A program made the position numbers and the translations under genes. From positions 3,534,001 to 3,598,000 of the forward strand of contig JAUKUA010000005.1 in assembly GCA_030549175.1 (NCBI GenBank): a stretch of DNA of 64,000 nucleotides. The letters are read 5' to 3'. The DNA comes from Lasiosphaeris hirsuta (lineage: Eukaryota; Ascomycota; Sordariomycetes; Sordariales; Lasiosphaeriaceae). Below are positions 1-11,765 of this stretch, piece by piece. Each line of letters begins with the position of its first letter. The stretch's first letter is position 1. The notes beneath the pieces were generated by a model. That model saw only the letters and a program-made list of their open reading frames with translations, had not been told where the DNA came from and ran no database searches.

Positions 1-696
1 CAAAACGAGTCAGACATGAGAGGGAAATCAATTGATAGATTGGTTGCTACCAGCAACTCTTTGTATCCTATCATACACCCTCCGCCAGCTAAGCTATTCC
101 TACTTCGAAGCAAGTATTCCACCATCTCCTATACCAACATAATCCCCCTCCAAAATTCGTTCTGAATAACACGTTCGGTATCATCGGCTAAAACATTTTT
201 ATCTAGGTTTCCCAGTTCTCGTCCTCTTCCTCGAGAACGACCTCAAAACTCCATTTGCTTGCTGAGAGATAAAGAAAACACGGGGGAAAAAAAAAGATGA
301 CAAAAGTATGAAATGACACAAAAAAGGTAGAGTAAATAGTTGAGAACATGTAGAATAAATCCCGAGGGATATTATGGTGGCCTCCGGTGCCGTGCAGCAA
401 CAGACCGGGAGAAATCCAACCTGAAACCAAACGCATTCAATAGTATCTAACGCCTCTTCTCCGTGGCACCCAAAATCTTATGCAAATCGCATCATATGCA
501 ACGAGGACCAATCCACCTTGTCAAGCTTGCTCAGCAGGTGGACCGATAGGAATTACTTAACTCGCAGTGAGGTCAAGAGAGTAGTAGAGTAAAGCGGTGG
601 TAGGAAATAAGGATGTCCATCATTAATTCGTACGTAAGGCGGACGTAGATTCGTCAGGGATAAAAATGACGACGGCGGGTATCATGCGAGAAACAT
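1..696. other. 3' flank of noxR, no gene seen
   Basis: This stretch lies downstream of the noxR stop codon. It should contain the 3' UTR and terminator of that gene. Short open frames here have no recognisable protein content, and I see no RNA gene or repeat apart from a small A-rich patch near 285-296. Confidence 0.6.
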
Positions 697-2532
697 TTAT
701 AATTCTTGGACCCAGACCTGATGAACACGTTAGTTTTCTGATTTGCGAGAGTGTTCAGGATTTTACTCACCTCCATCTTACCGGTGTCGAGCCTCTGCTT
801 CTTGGCAGTTTCTGCGACACTGGCCATGATCATGTCAAGGTCATCCTGGTCGCCCATGGTGACCATATCGCCGTCAGGTGAATCGTCATCCTTGACCTTG
901 ATCTTGAACCGGCGGCGGAGGCCAAACTTGGCCTGGATACTGCTGACGAGGTCGGGGAACTCGATGGCCATGCCGACCATGATGTATCGTACATCACCAG
1001 CGTGGACCTTGACGCGGACCTTCGTCGGCGCAACCCGCTTGGTGGTACTCCGCCTCAAGACACCGGATACGGACGCGGGGGCCCTGCGGTTTGAGATCAT
1101 CTCAAATTCGCCCTCGTCGAATGACGCATCATCGTAGTCGCTTCCCTCCTCCTCTTCCTCGATATACCGGGCGTTGCCACCACGGTTGCTCTTCCGCCCG
1201 CCACTGTTGCGAGAACCACTACCACCCTGGTACATGTCATACAGATCGGGATAGGCGTCTTCGTCCTCCTCCTCGGACCTTCTCCTCCTCTGGGTATCAC
1301 GTTGCGAGTAACCACGGGTCGGGTTGGCCGAAGCCGCGCGTTGCGGTCGTGGCCGTGATGCCTCGTCTGGTGAGGTCTTTTCGTAGCGGTCGTTGGGCCT
1401 TGCCTTGTCGAGGTTGAGCTTTCCAGGCACAGGCTTGGCTCCGGCACGCACAGAGGCGCCCCGGCTGACCTGGGCCGGCCTGTCGCTCTCGGGTGGCGGC
1501 GTCGGAGGGAAGACGTTGCGGCTGTTGGGAGGCTCCGACTGCTGCCTCCTGCTCTGCAGGCCGGGCTTGACGAGATTTGTGGCGGCGAAGGAGAGAGACT
1601 CAACTGGCCTGTCGTCCTTGACCTCACCCTTGCTGGTAGCCTAGATATGGGGGTTAGATTTGTCCGGAATAGAGGGGGGGGGGGGATTCCAATGGCTTAC
1701 GTTCTTGATCTCAGATCCAGCAAAGCCCGTGAAGGCATTGGTGCGATCTGATGCGGCGACCAACCTCGCCTTGCCGAGGTAGTCTTTCGTCTTTAGGTTC
1801 CGGACCTTGGCCTCATTTGGCCTGTAGACGACACCGACGGGGATGGAGAATACTGTGTAGCCCTGCAATTTGTCAGTCATGCTCAGGGGTTCCCTGGAGA
1901 AGCAATCTCACCTCTGCCTCCTCCTTGATAGCCTCCTCAATCACGTTGTGATCTTCAACCATCTTCTCCTTGGCTGCGTATGCTAGATCCTGCATACCGG
2001 CCTCTTTCTGCTGGAGGTAGATATAGCAGAGACCGCGGTTGAAGAGAACCTCGCAGGAGTAGAGTTTGAACATGAGTCCCAGCTGGTCGTAGTTGATGGC
2101 CGTGTTGCCGCGGAGGTACAGAAGCGTGTCGTTGAAGTTGGCAAGCGCCTCCTCGAAGTCGCCGAGTAGGAAGTTGGAGACTCCCTGTTGGAAGTAGGCC
2201 ACGGCGAGATACTGGTCTAGCCTGACAGCTCGTTGGTAGCATCCGACCTGAGGGAGAGAGTTAGAATGCTTGCTCTGGCGCTCTGGCTCTGCACATCGGC
2301 AGTGTACTTACGGCCTTGTCGTGCTCCCCAAGAGTAGCATGGATCACGCCCATGTTGAAGAGGATCTTTGATGTGTCTGAGATCTTCTCAAACTCCTCCA
2401 ATGCGGCCTCGAACTCATTGTTGTCGTACTTCTCGAGAGCCGTCACCCACGTTACTATTTCCTGCGCCGGTGTGAGCTGGGGCCGTGGAGAGGACAGGAT
2501 AGGAAAGCGGTGGTTACCTGTTTCAACGACAT
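697..2532 (-). CDS. noxR: NoxR, p67phox-like regulator of NADPH oxidase
   Basis: Cytosolic activator of the fungal NADPH oxidases NoxA/NoxB, which make superoxide for hyphal and sexual development; it acts with Rac. Exons on the minus strand: 2532-2518, 2461-2312, 2247-1912, 1862-1701, 1640-771, 717-697, giving 518 aa. All joins are GT-AG and in frame. Residues 1 to about 165 are TPR repeats (for example ILFNMGVIHATLGEH and FNRGLCYIYLQQKEAGMQD). A proline motif, PPTPPPESDRP, lies near residue 265. Residues about 427-518 form a PB1 domain with an acidic OPCA-like stretch (KVKDDDSPDGDMVTMGDQDD). The last small exon replaces a read-through frame and ends the protein in VWVQEL, which fits the PB1 end. 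The first exon codes only five residues (MSLKQ). Identification is from family knowledge of NoxR; the gene is intact. Confidence 0.93.
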
Positions 2533-5500
2533 GGTGGTTCAGTGGTGAGGGTAGTTGTCTAGACAATGTTGCAACTCTCGCGAGAACACACCACAGGGTG
2601 TTGGACTGGTGTTGCGGGCGGCGAGTGCGGATGTATGGCAGACAGAAATTGGGCGGTTGTGTGTGTCGACTGGGGACTGAGGGGTTGTGGCAGGTATATA
2701 GGTGCAGCCAAGTGCAGACGGGATGGGGGGTGGGATTGGGCTCCGTGGGCACTCAGCGGGCTTGACGCTAAGACGGGCTGGCGGCAGCCAGGGGGGGCTG
2801 GCTGGCCGAGTCAGCGATGTGCGAGTGGGCTTGCAGGGGCCGGTGCTGGAAACGGCGATATTTCCCCGCTTCTTCGTGGGTCCAATTGCTCCAATTGCCC
2901 ACCCTCTCTGGCCCTTATTCCTTGCGGTGAAATAAACGGAAAGCGCAAACTGCGAGTGTCGTCCAGTAAATCGACAGCGAATTAGTGGCACCTTGGCGTG
3001 TGATCAAGACCCGCTGTGCTTCGTCGTGAGTGCTCCGTGCTTCGTGCTTCGTGCCTTGCGATGCAGGTATCATGGCCCTCCGTTTCTTCTTACAGGTTCC
3101 TCTCCCTCCCGTCTTCTCTCGGAAAGACCGCGTGCTCGTTCGCACACTTGGATATCCCAGCACTACTGCAGGTGATTCTAAGCCCCGGCGGTAGCGGTTG
3201 TATCGGTAGTAGTGTAGATTTCCAGAACCTCAACTGCAGGTGGCCCAGGTGCAGTGCTCCCGGGTCTGACTGCGTCTGGATGCGAGTGAGGCTCGTCCTT
3301 CCCCAACGACACAGGTCCAGGTTGGCCAGCTAGTGCAGTTCCTGTCGACTAGTATCTTAGGTGGGCAGCGAATGTAGGTACAGCTGGACTGTCTGCAGCC
3401 AACGGCACCACCTTCCCAGCCAGCACGCGCCAAATCCAAGCCCTCGGATTCCTCTTTTCGAGTCGAGGTGGTGAGCAGCCTGCAACCCGATATACCGCAA
3501 CCTTACAGTAGTGCCTCGGTCGAATTGCCCGTCCCGGCGGAAATGAGCGGCGCAGACTTTGTCTGGAAGGTCAGAGAACCAGATAATCGATAAATCGGCG
3601 ATGGAGCAACAACGAGGCAAATGAAAGCAGCAATTGGGCAAATGAACCGGTACGGAGTATGGGATCGAGAATAACGGACGGAAGGACGGGTCAAACGTGA
3701 AGAGCGAACACCCCCTAGCCTGTGGATACATGTAAGTTACGAGGGCACGGCGGCAAGGGCAGACCAGGGGCTTGTGATTCCCACTTTGCGAGCCTAAGCG
3801 AGCTGTCGGTTGGTGGGTTTGTTTGGGGACAGAGGGCCTGGGGTAAGGTGATCATGCAGGCCCGCAAAGTACTTTGGGGCTTGCCAGGTCCAGCCTGGCT
3901 TCGCAAAACGTGAATGACGCCTGTGCGATGGCTCCGGGGCCTGGCAGCATGGACAGGGGTTGCACTCGATCTGAGCCTCCAGCCCCAGCAGTGGAGCATC
4001 ATCCGAGGACATCATCGCGGGCAAGGGGGAGAAACAAGACTGCAGAGCTGCTCAGCTGGCATACGGCGCAGGAAGCAGACTTTGGGGTTTCGAGTTGGCT
4101 CCCCAGACTACCAAGGCAGGTTCCAACCCGTCCATCCCTGGAGTCTTGGCCTAACAATGGGAAACGGACGGGAGGGTGGAAACTGGCAGGACTGGGCCGT
4201 TATCGAATGTTCGCAGAGCCATCATCGAACCACCACCGGGCCATCGCGATAAGAAGCACTCGCTCCTGCTAGTATACCAAGGCCAAGAGGACACGGTGGA
4301 TGGCACCAGGTATCGAACGGTGCTCCAGAGTTCGTGGTTATTCCCTAGTGTCCGCCAATGTCTAGCCCTGCCGGATCGGCAGGGCTCGGAACGTCGTCCG
4401 CGCTGCCATCTCAATCTGACGGAGCTGCCATGTGTCAGGGTGCCATGGTTGCAGGCCGAGTTGTGGGTGGCAGCGCACCAGCCCTCGTCTCCGGCTTCAG
4501 ACTGCGACTGCGAACAACTGATAGATAATTGTCTCTAGCTAGCCGCTCTCCGAGCTCTTGGGGACCTGTGACTGGTGATTGTGGCTCCGAGAGGACAGAT
4601 ACATTGGATGGCGATATTGATTGAAGCTGTTGGCGAGCTGCTGAATGAGCACTTTCACAACTGAGAAGTGATCAATTCGAGTGGCACTCTGGAGGGCACT
4701 CTGGGACCGTGGATGTTGCGCATGAGCGTGCCGTCCCCAGAGTTCCGTTGACAGCCAGTGAGCCAGTGGCCGCCAGTCTTGGCCCGGCGAAGTCTGAGGG
4801 TGAGACTTCAAAGGGGTTAATGCAATGCGTTTCTCTGTCACAGACATCGTGGAACCCTTGCGAATCAAAGGCCAGGGTTCTCATGCACATTGTGTTCCAA
4901 GACTCGATCCTGCGCCCTGATTGGATAATCTGCACGGCCACTGCGTTGGCTCCTGGCACTTGCGTAGCAGGGCGCCTATTTCAACCTCGACCCTCCTCGG
5001 GGACCCTGACGACGCTGCCACGACAGCCACTGGCCGTGGACCGTCTGCTTGACCGTCTGCACTCTCTGGCCCTCGAAGCCGCTGTGCGACTGTGGCTGGC
5101 CCCCGGCCGTTGTAGAAGGCAATCTGAGATGCTGGAATACGGCCGGATATTGGACGTCGACCAATATTGACCTCATATTCATCATTGAGCCGCCGTCTTC
5201 TTCACGCCGCCGTTATCCGATCGAATCGACCGCCGAGTCCATCGCGGCAACAAGCGACAAACGACAGGCGACAGACGACAGGCGACAGACGAGGCGCATC
5301 ATGGCTCATGGCTCGTGCAAGATGGCAAAGACCGAGGCGGCCTCGCAAGCTGCCCCTAATCTCGATCCACGGCCCATAGCCGTCTGTTCGCCCACCCATT
5401 CCACATTCCCATATCCCTTTTGGGCGATCTCACATCCAATGCAGCACCCCAGGGGGGCCACCGCTCCATAAATCTTGTTTGGTCTTCGGTCTTGCGCCGT

Positions 5501-7443
5501 GGAGCAATTCTCGGATTGTGCTCTCGTCCGGTACGGAGTATTACGCTCTTTTTGATGAGGTGCCACCAACAAGCTTTCTCATGGAATCCTACCGAGATGC
5601 TATCGGTGACCGACAGACGATATTGGTTGACTGCATAATATCCGTGATAGTGACAGTGACAGTGATGGTAGCGATGTGGTTTGCATTCTCGGCTCACAGC
5701 GCGGCTCACGGTCACACCACTGCCCTACAGCGCTGGGTTTTTGGTAGAGTGGTAGTAGTGCCGATGTTGCGTTATTCCACAGATTACAAGATGCCTGTGA
5801 TGGCATTTTCGAACCTACATGGGAAAGTATGCTGAGCCTGGCTGTCGGGCACATGTGCCATCATAGCGTAAGCCACCACCCTGTTCTCGACATGCTCACT
5901 GGCAGAGACCAAAATCCATGATGCAGCGTGTAGAAAGAGGGCACTTCCGTTCGTGGGGGCTTGAATCCTTCAGCGCTTAAGTCTGTGCTCGACATTTGTG
6001 GGTGCTGCTGGAGCCAATGGGGCCCAAAGAGGAAAGGGGACTTTCTGTCTGGTGCGCTTTTGGGATTTCAAGCGGATTTTTGAGGACAGGGAGGAGCAGC
6101 TGGATTGAGAGCCCATCGCTCGGCCCCTCCCGCGATCGGCAGCGGCGTCTGGTTTTTGTGGAGACTCCCTGGTGACGTTCCCCAGTGGACTTGGCCAGTG
6201 GACTCGACTCCACCATTGTCAAGTTTTAGGAGAGCTGCTTCGAAACTCGCTTGTCCTTCAGCCTGTAATCCCGTATTCCTCAAGCTCAGACTCAACACTA
6301 CCACCGAGCTGCCATCCAATATCCGTATCCGGATGCCCGCCCACCAAACGTACCAAATGCGACGATGGAAGCATTCCGGACCTGCGTCGTCTCCACACTA
6401 CAATGCCGCCGCCCATCGCGCCGGGTCGTGAGAGCGCCCTTGCAGGACGGCGAAAGGCCGAGCCTGTTGGTGCGGTCCAGGCGGCTGAATATCACCAAGA
6501 ACCACACCGCCGGCTCCGGGCTGCATACCTACCTAGCTCGTCGAGCCTCCATTGGGACATCTGGCGGCAACTTGCACCAACTGGCCATTCCACAGTTGAA
6601 GAACGTGGCAACAATACCAGCGTGAGGTAGCATACAGTACCGAGCACCGCAGGTCGGTAGGCAGCAGTTTTCCACCCTTACCGGAGCCATTGGAACCTTG
6701 CAGAATTACCTTGGCCAGGGATAGGCTCTCCCCTAACCAACTCAATACATCTCAGCTTGAAGCCTCAACCCCAAAAGTCTTGGCCCGGCTATAGGAGTTG
6801 AGATGCAACATCTCGATCTCAATCCTGGATCTGGGTTCGGCACCACCAGGGCGCCAGTGTCTTTTTCGTCTCATGTGCTGGTCTCTGCGAGGGGCACCGT
6901 TTCCGTCTCTGCTCCGGTCTGATGCGTGGGGCCATTTGGTGTTGCCACGACAGGCTTTTATCGTGTGTTGCATGATCTGCGGCCAGAAGACTGAGCACCC
7001 CAAGCAACCAACCTTACCCACATACCTGATCATCATCTGCATAGAGAGCGCCCGGCAGAATAGACAGGTTAAAGAAAAAAGAAGCATCCGTTATTCTTCT
7101 TTACGGTCTCTTTCTTACACTTCAGTTTGCATCAACGGCACGCCTGCTGGGCCCCAACACCCTGCGTTTCTTGAAACAACCGCCCACCCTCCACGACCAG
7201 ACGGCCGCCCAACGCTCTAAACGCAGCCCCCAATGGCACCCGATTTCTTCAACTGCCACGCTGGCTCCCGTGTCTGGGAGTATGGCATCGTCCGCATTTT
7301 CCATGCTCATCTTTGGACCCAAGTAGCACCGGGACTGAAACCGAGGAATATGCTGCGGCCCCGGCCAGGGGGATTAAGCTTAATCCTCCAAAACTCGAAG
7401 TTTCATGGCAAAGGCGGCCATTGGATGCCTAGCTACGTACTTC
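2533..7443. other. 4.9-kb gene-free interval with noxR promoter
   Basis: The noxR promoter must lie at the left end and the 3' flank of ccs1 at the right end. I translated the longer open frames (for example near 3874-4272, 4709-5170 and 6172-6630) and saw only low-information arginine/proline-rich peptides typical of GC-rich noncoding DNA. A heptad tandem repeat sits at 5254-5290, and the 9-mer TACGGAGTA occurs at 3651 and 5532. No RNA gene recognised. Confidence 0.55.
5254..5290. repeat. Heptanucleotide tandem repeat
   Basis: About five copies of a 7-base unit alternating GCGACAG and ACGACAG, lying in the gene-free stretch upstream of noxR. It appears to be a simple minisatellite. Confidence 0.7.
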
Positions 7444-8647
7444 TCACAGCATACCCTTGGTCACCTCGTCCGTCCTCTCCTCCCACAGGGTCTTGCCTGT
7501 ACAGGAGCACACCGTCTTGTCATTGTCCCACATGCCCGCACTCCGTGCAATGACACCGACAACCGTGTTCTCGTCGTTTTGGGGGGCGGCCCCATCACTC
7601 TCGTCGTGAGGCGAGACCACCATGGCATGGCCGATAACCTCCCAGATCTGGAATGGGTGGTTGAAGAAGACGCTGCCATGGCCGCCCGGCCCAATCTCCA
7701 ACGTCCCCAGGGCACCACGGGGGGCCTCAAACTCAGACCCAGCCTTTTGACTTCGGCCCGACCAGACAGGCCCAGCCGATGGGGCACCGTCTTTGAGGTC
7801 TCCAAACTCACGGATTGTGGCACGATACGTACCCGGAGCAACACCGCGGAGGGTCAGGTCGACAAGCGTCGACGTAGGGCTGACTTGGACTATTCTGGCC
7901 AGGCCCCTGACTAACCTGTCACTCTCGCCATCAGGGATGATGGGTGCAGGCCCATCGGTAGGTTTGTGAAAGGTCTCAAGGATACTAACTGCCGCACCTA
8001 AAGCAGGCAGGCACAATCAGACGAACAAGTGTCAGCCATGATTTCAGGTTTGGGACGGTTCCGCCTTCACAGGGATTTTGAGAGTTTTTTTGGTGATGAA
8101 GAAGAAAACGCGTCGCGGCCACGTACTGTTTGAAGCCCCCGATCCTCGTAGGATGGCGTCTCTCCCAGTGGCCTGGATAGTCTCCACGATGGCAGACGGC
8201 GGGGCTGTTATCACAATCATCAGCGAAACCGTTCTCGCGCAGTAAACATGCCTTGGCATCTGGCCCCTTTTCTCATGATGCGCCGCAATTGGGCTTGCGC
8301 CAAGAAGTTTGACAGTCGCAGCTCGTACATACCTATGCCTTCAATGGCAACGAGCTGCTCGACGAGGTTTGCCTCGACTTTGCTGATCCCCTGAAGCTTG
8401 TGCAAGGCGCCTGAGATATCCTTGACGCAACCGTCGCAGGTCATGGGCACGGCAAACAGCGTCTGTTTCACGTTTGATCAGCTCAGCTCTTGGCCCCGGC
8501 GCTGCGCGTTGCACGCTCCAACCCCCTCCCCCACTGACGAAATAGCATAGCGGAGGTAGTCATAGTGTTTTATGAGGATGAAAACGAATAGGGGAAGTAA
8601 GGGCAAGTAAGGAGGCGACGGACCTGGAAAGGGGTTGTCGCGGCCAT
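7444..8647 (-). CDS. ccs1: Copper chaperone for Cu/Zn superoxide dismutase
   Basis: Delivers copper to Sod1 and forms its disulfide, in cytosol and mitochondrial intermembrane space. Exons on the minus strand: 8647-8624, 8462-8333, 8204-8127, 7997-7444; 261 aa from the ATG at 8647 (yeast Ccs1 is 249 aa). Domain I is an Atx1-like heavy-metal domain with the copper site MTCDGC near residue 14. Domain II is SOD-like (GTLEIGPGGHGSVFFNHPFQIWEVIGHAMVV). Domain III carries the copper-transfer CxC motif in TVCSCTGKTLWEE near the C terminus. The split codon GC-A-PPSAIV joins exons 2 and 3 exactly as the family predicts. An in-frame upstream ATG at 8794 would add 49 residues with a hydrophobic segment (see the separate entry). 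The first donor, GTCCGT, is slightly off consensus. Confidence 0.93.
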
Positions 8648-8794
8648 GTTGGCGGGGTTCTTTGGAGGGGCAGGTTTTGGTCGTGCGAAATGCTGGTTCT
8701 GGCGGTGCCAGGTGTATGCGCCGGCTGAAGCAACGACAGCTAGACTGGATATGCCAATAATGTATTTGGTAGTGGCAGATACGATGGGAGACAT
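8648..8794 (-). other. In-frame N-terminal extension of ccs1 (membrane anchor?)
   Basis: The frame of the first ccs1 exon is open upstream to an ATG at 8794. It adds 49 residues: a short polar start, a hydrophobic stretch (YIIGISSLAVVASAGAY), then a basic, proline-rich linker (HRQNQHFARPKPAPPKNP) leading straight into the copper domain. This looks like a mitochondrial or membrane anchor. Whether translation starts here, at 8647, or at both cannot be settled from sequence. Confidence 0.5.
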
Positions 8795-9516
8795 GCAGGG
8801 AAATGAAAACGGATATGCAATGTGAGATGAGAGCGAGTGTTGAGAGACTGAGGGTTGGTTGTCGGGTGGAAACTGACGGAATCCAGGTCTCGATAGGAAG
8901 TGAGAGACGGGGGGAATGGATCCAGCCTGTGATGCACGGGGTTCCTGGACTTAGTTCAACTGTTGGTAGTGGGTTTATGGTGATAAAATAAGGTAGCTAG
9001 CAGCGGGTTCGGACTCGGCTCGTCAGATTTGCTAACACTGAGGTTCTGCTTTGAAATCGCTTTCTCGATTTCCCCCTCCCCGTCGCCCACAGCGGCAGCT
9101 CCGGTTCGGCCTAATGGCGCAACTTGAACCTTTTGGGTGCTAAAAGTCGGGGCTTTTCCAGGCGGCCGGTGAAGCTTCGAGGGGTTGAGCAGGCGAGCCA
9201 CGCTGACGCAGAACGCGCTGTCAGGCGGCCTAGCCTGTGGCTGTGCGGTGTGGCGCGTGCACCTCGAATTTGCGCGCCCAAAATTTTCCCCTTCCGGCTT
9301 TGAAGCTCCATCCCGTCCACCGGCCCCGAGCTCGCCATCAACTTCAAGCACCTCCAACGACGCCATTGCCCGCCGAGACCCGATTCCCACACTCCTTCAG
9401 CCCTTGCCCAATTTAGCAGGCCTGCCAATTGGCTGCAACCACGGCGCCGTTGAGGGACTCGTTCCCACCGCTAGCTGCTGCTTCTGCAACCTAACCACCT
9501 CACATCCACCGTCGCC
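8795..9516. other. Divergent promoter region of ccs1 and mrpl23
   Basis: The two genes are transcribed away from each other, so this 0.7-kb interval must hold both promoters. I see no convincing coding frame. The right half is C-rich, as is usual just upstream of fungal start codons. Confidence 0.6.
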
Positions 9517-10142
9517 ATGTCACAAACCATTGGCGCGGTAAGCTCCCCTCCGACCTGTTCAGATTCCAACCCTCCTCCCTTTTAGTACCTCACTAACATC
9601 CCTCTCAGACGCGTCTCGCCTACTCCCGGGTATGGCACCAAATCTCGGCCTCGACGCCCCACCCGACGCTCTCCACAATCAAGGCGCCGCCCGAGGCGGT
9701 GACGCCGCCGTCGCTGGGCCGGCTGGCGTCGCGCATCGCGGTGCTGCTGATGGGAAAGCACAAGCCGATCTGGGACCCGTCAACCGACTGCGGCGACTAC
9801 GTGGTGGTGACGGGGTGCGCGGCGCTGTACACGACGGGCATGAAGAAGTACCGCAAGAGATACTTCCGGCACAACACGCGGCCCGGCTCGCTGCAGACCA
9901 TCACCATGGACGTGCTGATGGAGAAGCACGGCGGCGCCGAGGTGCTCCGCAAGGCCGTCAGCGGCATGCTGCCCAAGAACCGGCTGCGCGACAAGCGCAT
10001 GCTGCGGCTCAAGGTCTTTGAGGGCGAGGCGCACCCGTACAAGAAAAATATTATCCAGTTTGGGGGCAAGACGGTCGGGAGCGACGGGTGGGAGGCGGTC
10101 GTCAGGGCGGTGAGGGATACGGACAAGGCGACGATAAACTAG
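9517..10142 (+). CDS. mrpl23: Mitochondrial large-subunit ribosomal protein uL13m
   Basis: Structural protein of the mitochondrial 54S subunit. Exon 1 is 9517-9537 (MSQTIGA) and exon 2 is 9609-10142, giving 184 aa. The core GKHKPIWDPSTDCGDYVVVTG, the MKKYRKRYFRHNTRPG loop and the MLPKNRLRDKRMLRLKVFEGEAHPY segment are diagnostic of the L13 family. The start was chosen because the short first exon joins in frame through a clean GTAAGC donor and a CTCTCAG acceptor. It is somewhat longer than the yeast protein (about 163 aa). It faces ccs1 head to head. Confidence 0.92.
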
Positions 10143-10767
10143 AGATGGACAGTGTGGATCTTGCTCAGGCGGGAGGGTTGTCTCTGGTGCGAGAGGCGGC
10201 CCGGCTGGGTTCTTTGACAGGTTGGGCAACGATGCCCCTTGCGTCGAATTACATCAGGCACTGCATTTGTAGTGCAATACTCCAGTCCAGGTTGGGACCC
10301 ATGTATCGATAGAGAAACTCATATGTATATCAAGCATCACGGCAGCATACCACAAGGCATTGAAAGGCTAATAACTATGTTTTCCTAGCCATGTCTAAGA
10401 CTCACCGCGACAGCTGTGCGGGTTGTTAGCATATTAGGGTCAAGACAGGACAGCAGAGTATGGGCCAATCAACCCTTAGCAGTCAGGGGTAGGGACAAAT
10501 TGTTTTGTAAATAATTGTTTTGGTATTTCTTTCCCTTGGGATTTGCTAAAACGAGTATGCCTGTCCACTCAATGGTGTCCCAATAATGCTAATACGTGTC
10601 CCGATGCCCATGCAGTGTTTTTGTGCTAAAGAAATAAAAAGCCAGGATATCCGCATTCGAGTCCGAGTCCGAGTCCGAGTTCGGGTCCAGAGCCCTGTGC
10701 GCCGTGGTAATGGATGGTAGTAATGACGATTCTTGTGCTTGTACAACCCCCTGCAGCTCGTCCCTGC
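10143..10767. other. Convergent 3' region between mrpl23 and urate oxidase
   Basis: Both flanking genes end here, so the interval should hold two terminators. It contains a (CGAGTC)n tandem repeat at 10657-10686 and no coding frame I can recognise. Confidence 0.6.
10657..10686. repeat. (CGAGTC)n hexanucleotide repeat
   Basis: About four to five copies of CGAGTC with decay at the right edge, in the 3' flank of the urate oxidase gene. Confidence 0.7.
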
Positions 10768-11765
10768 CTATGAGCGAGAGACCTCGCAGATGATGAGGCC
10801 GTTGGGGCCTGACTGGGGAGCGTAGACCTCGGCGTCCTTGCCCGTGTTCTTGAGGCCCTTATGCCAGCTCAGGTCTGTGATGCTGTTAGATATCTGCTGC
10901 CCCAGATGAGAGGTTGTGACAACTTACCAACTTCAAAGTAGTGCTTGTTGGGCAGCGAGTAGCCAATGACCTCGGTCTCGGGCACAGCCGCAAGGATCTG
11001 CTCGCACATCTTGTACATGGTGTTCTGGACCGAGGCGCTTTCGTCGTTGGCAAAGGTCTTCATGGTGATGTTGCGGGCCGCCTCCCACGCGGCATCGAAG
11101 CGCTCGACGCCGTCCTGGACGGCGGCCAGGGTGGGGAAGAGCTTCCACTGCCAGGTGCTGTCGACGTCGGTTGACAGGATGCGGTCCCAGGTCTCGGCCA
11201 GCGTGGTGTACTCGTCGCGCACGAAGCCATGGAAGGCGGATCCAGTGCTCTTGAGCACCGTCAGACCGCTGATGCCGCTCTTGAGCGCAATGCCCTCGCG
11301 CGTCACGCGCGCCTCGACGGTGCGCTTCTCCTCGCCGTCGCGGAAGAAGCTGTGCTGGTGCGGCACGCCGTCAATGACCATGCGCGTCCACCGGTGCACC
11401 GTCACCTTGATGTTGGCGACCAAGATGTGGGCGTAGCGGTCGATGAAGTGCTGTCCCAGGAAGCTGGCATACAGCTCAGGCGGGTTGACGGGGTGCTCCT
11501 TGGCCTTGACGTAGATGGTGTTCTTGATCGAGTCAGTGGCAACGACGACGCTATTGTCGGCCTCTGTGTATCTGTCGGGGCGCTATCAGCAGGGGCACTT
11601 GAGATGCAGTCTGTGCTGGGTGGCTCACGATGTCTCGATGGCTCCCTCGAGCAGGGCGCAGACGGTCATCTCGGTGACGGTCTGGACACCGGTCGCCTCG
11701 TCCTTCTGGACCTTGTAGACGCGGACATTGTCCTTGCCGTAGCGAGCAGAGGCGAGAGCAGGCAT
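10768..11765 (-). CDS. Urate oxidase (uricase) lacking a peroxisomal tail
   Basis: Oxidises urate to 5-hydroxyisourate in purine breakdown, normally in peroxisomes. Exons on the minus strand: 11765-11629, 11571-10928, 10874-10768; 295 aa. The protein aligns throughout with Aspergillus uricase: ARYGKDNVRVYKV with the catalytic Lys, VVATDSIKNTIY with the Thr-Asp pair, RILSTDVDSTWQWK, and SLPNKHYFEV followed by DLSWHKGL. Joins are in frame with GTGAGC and GTAAGT donors. The protein stops at CEVSRS, where other fungal uricases continue for about six residues to an SKL-type PTS1. The last tripeptide, SRS, is not a standard PTS1. The core appears intact, so activity is expected but the location is in doubt. 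Confidence 0.93.
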
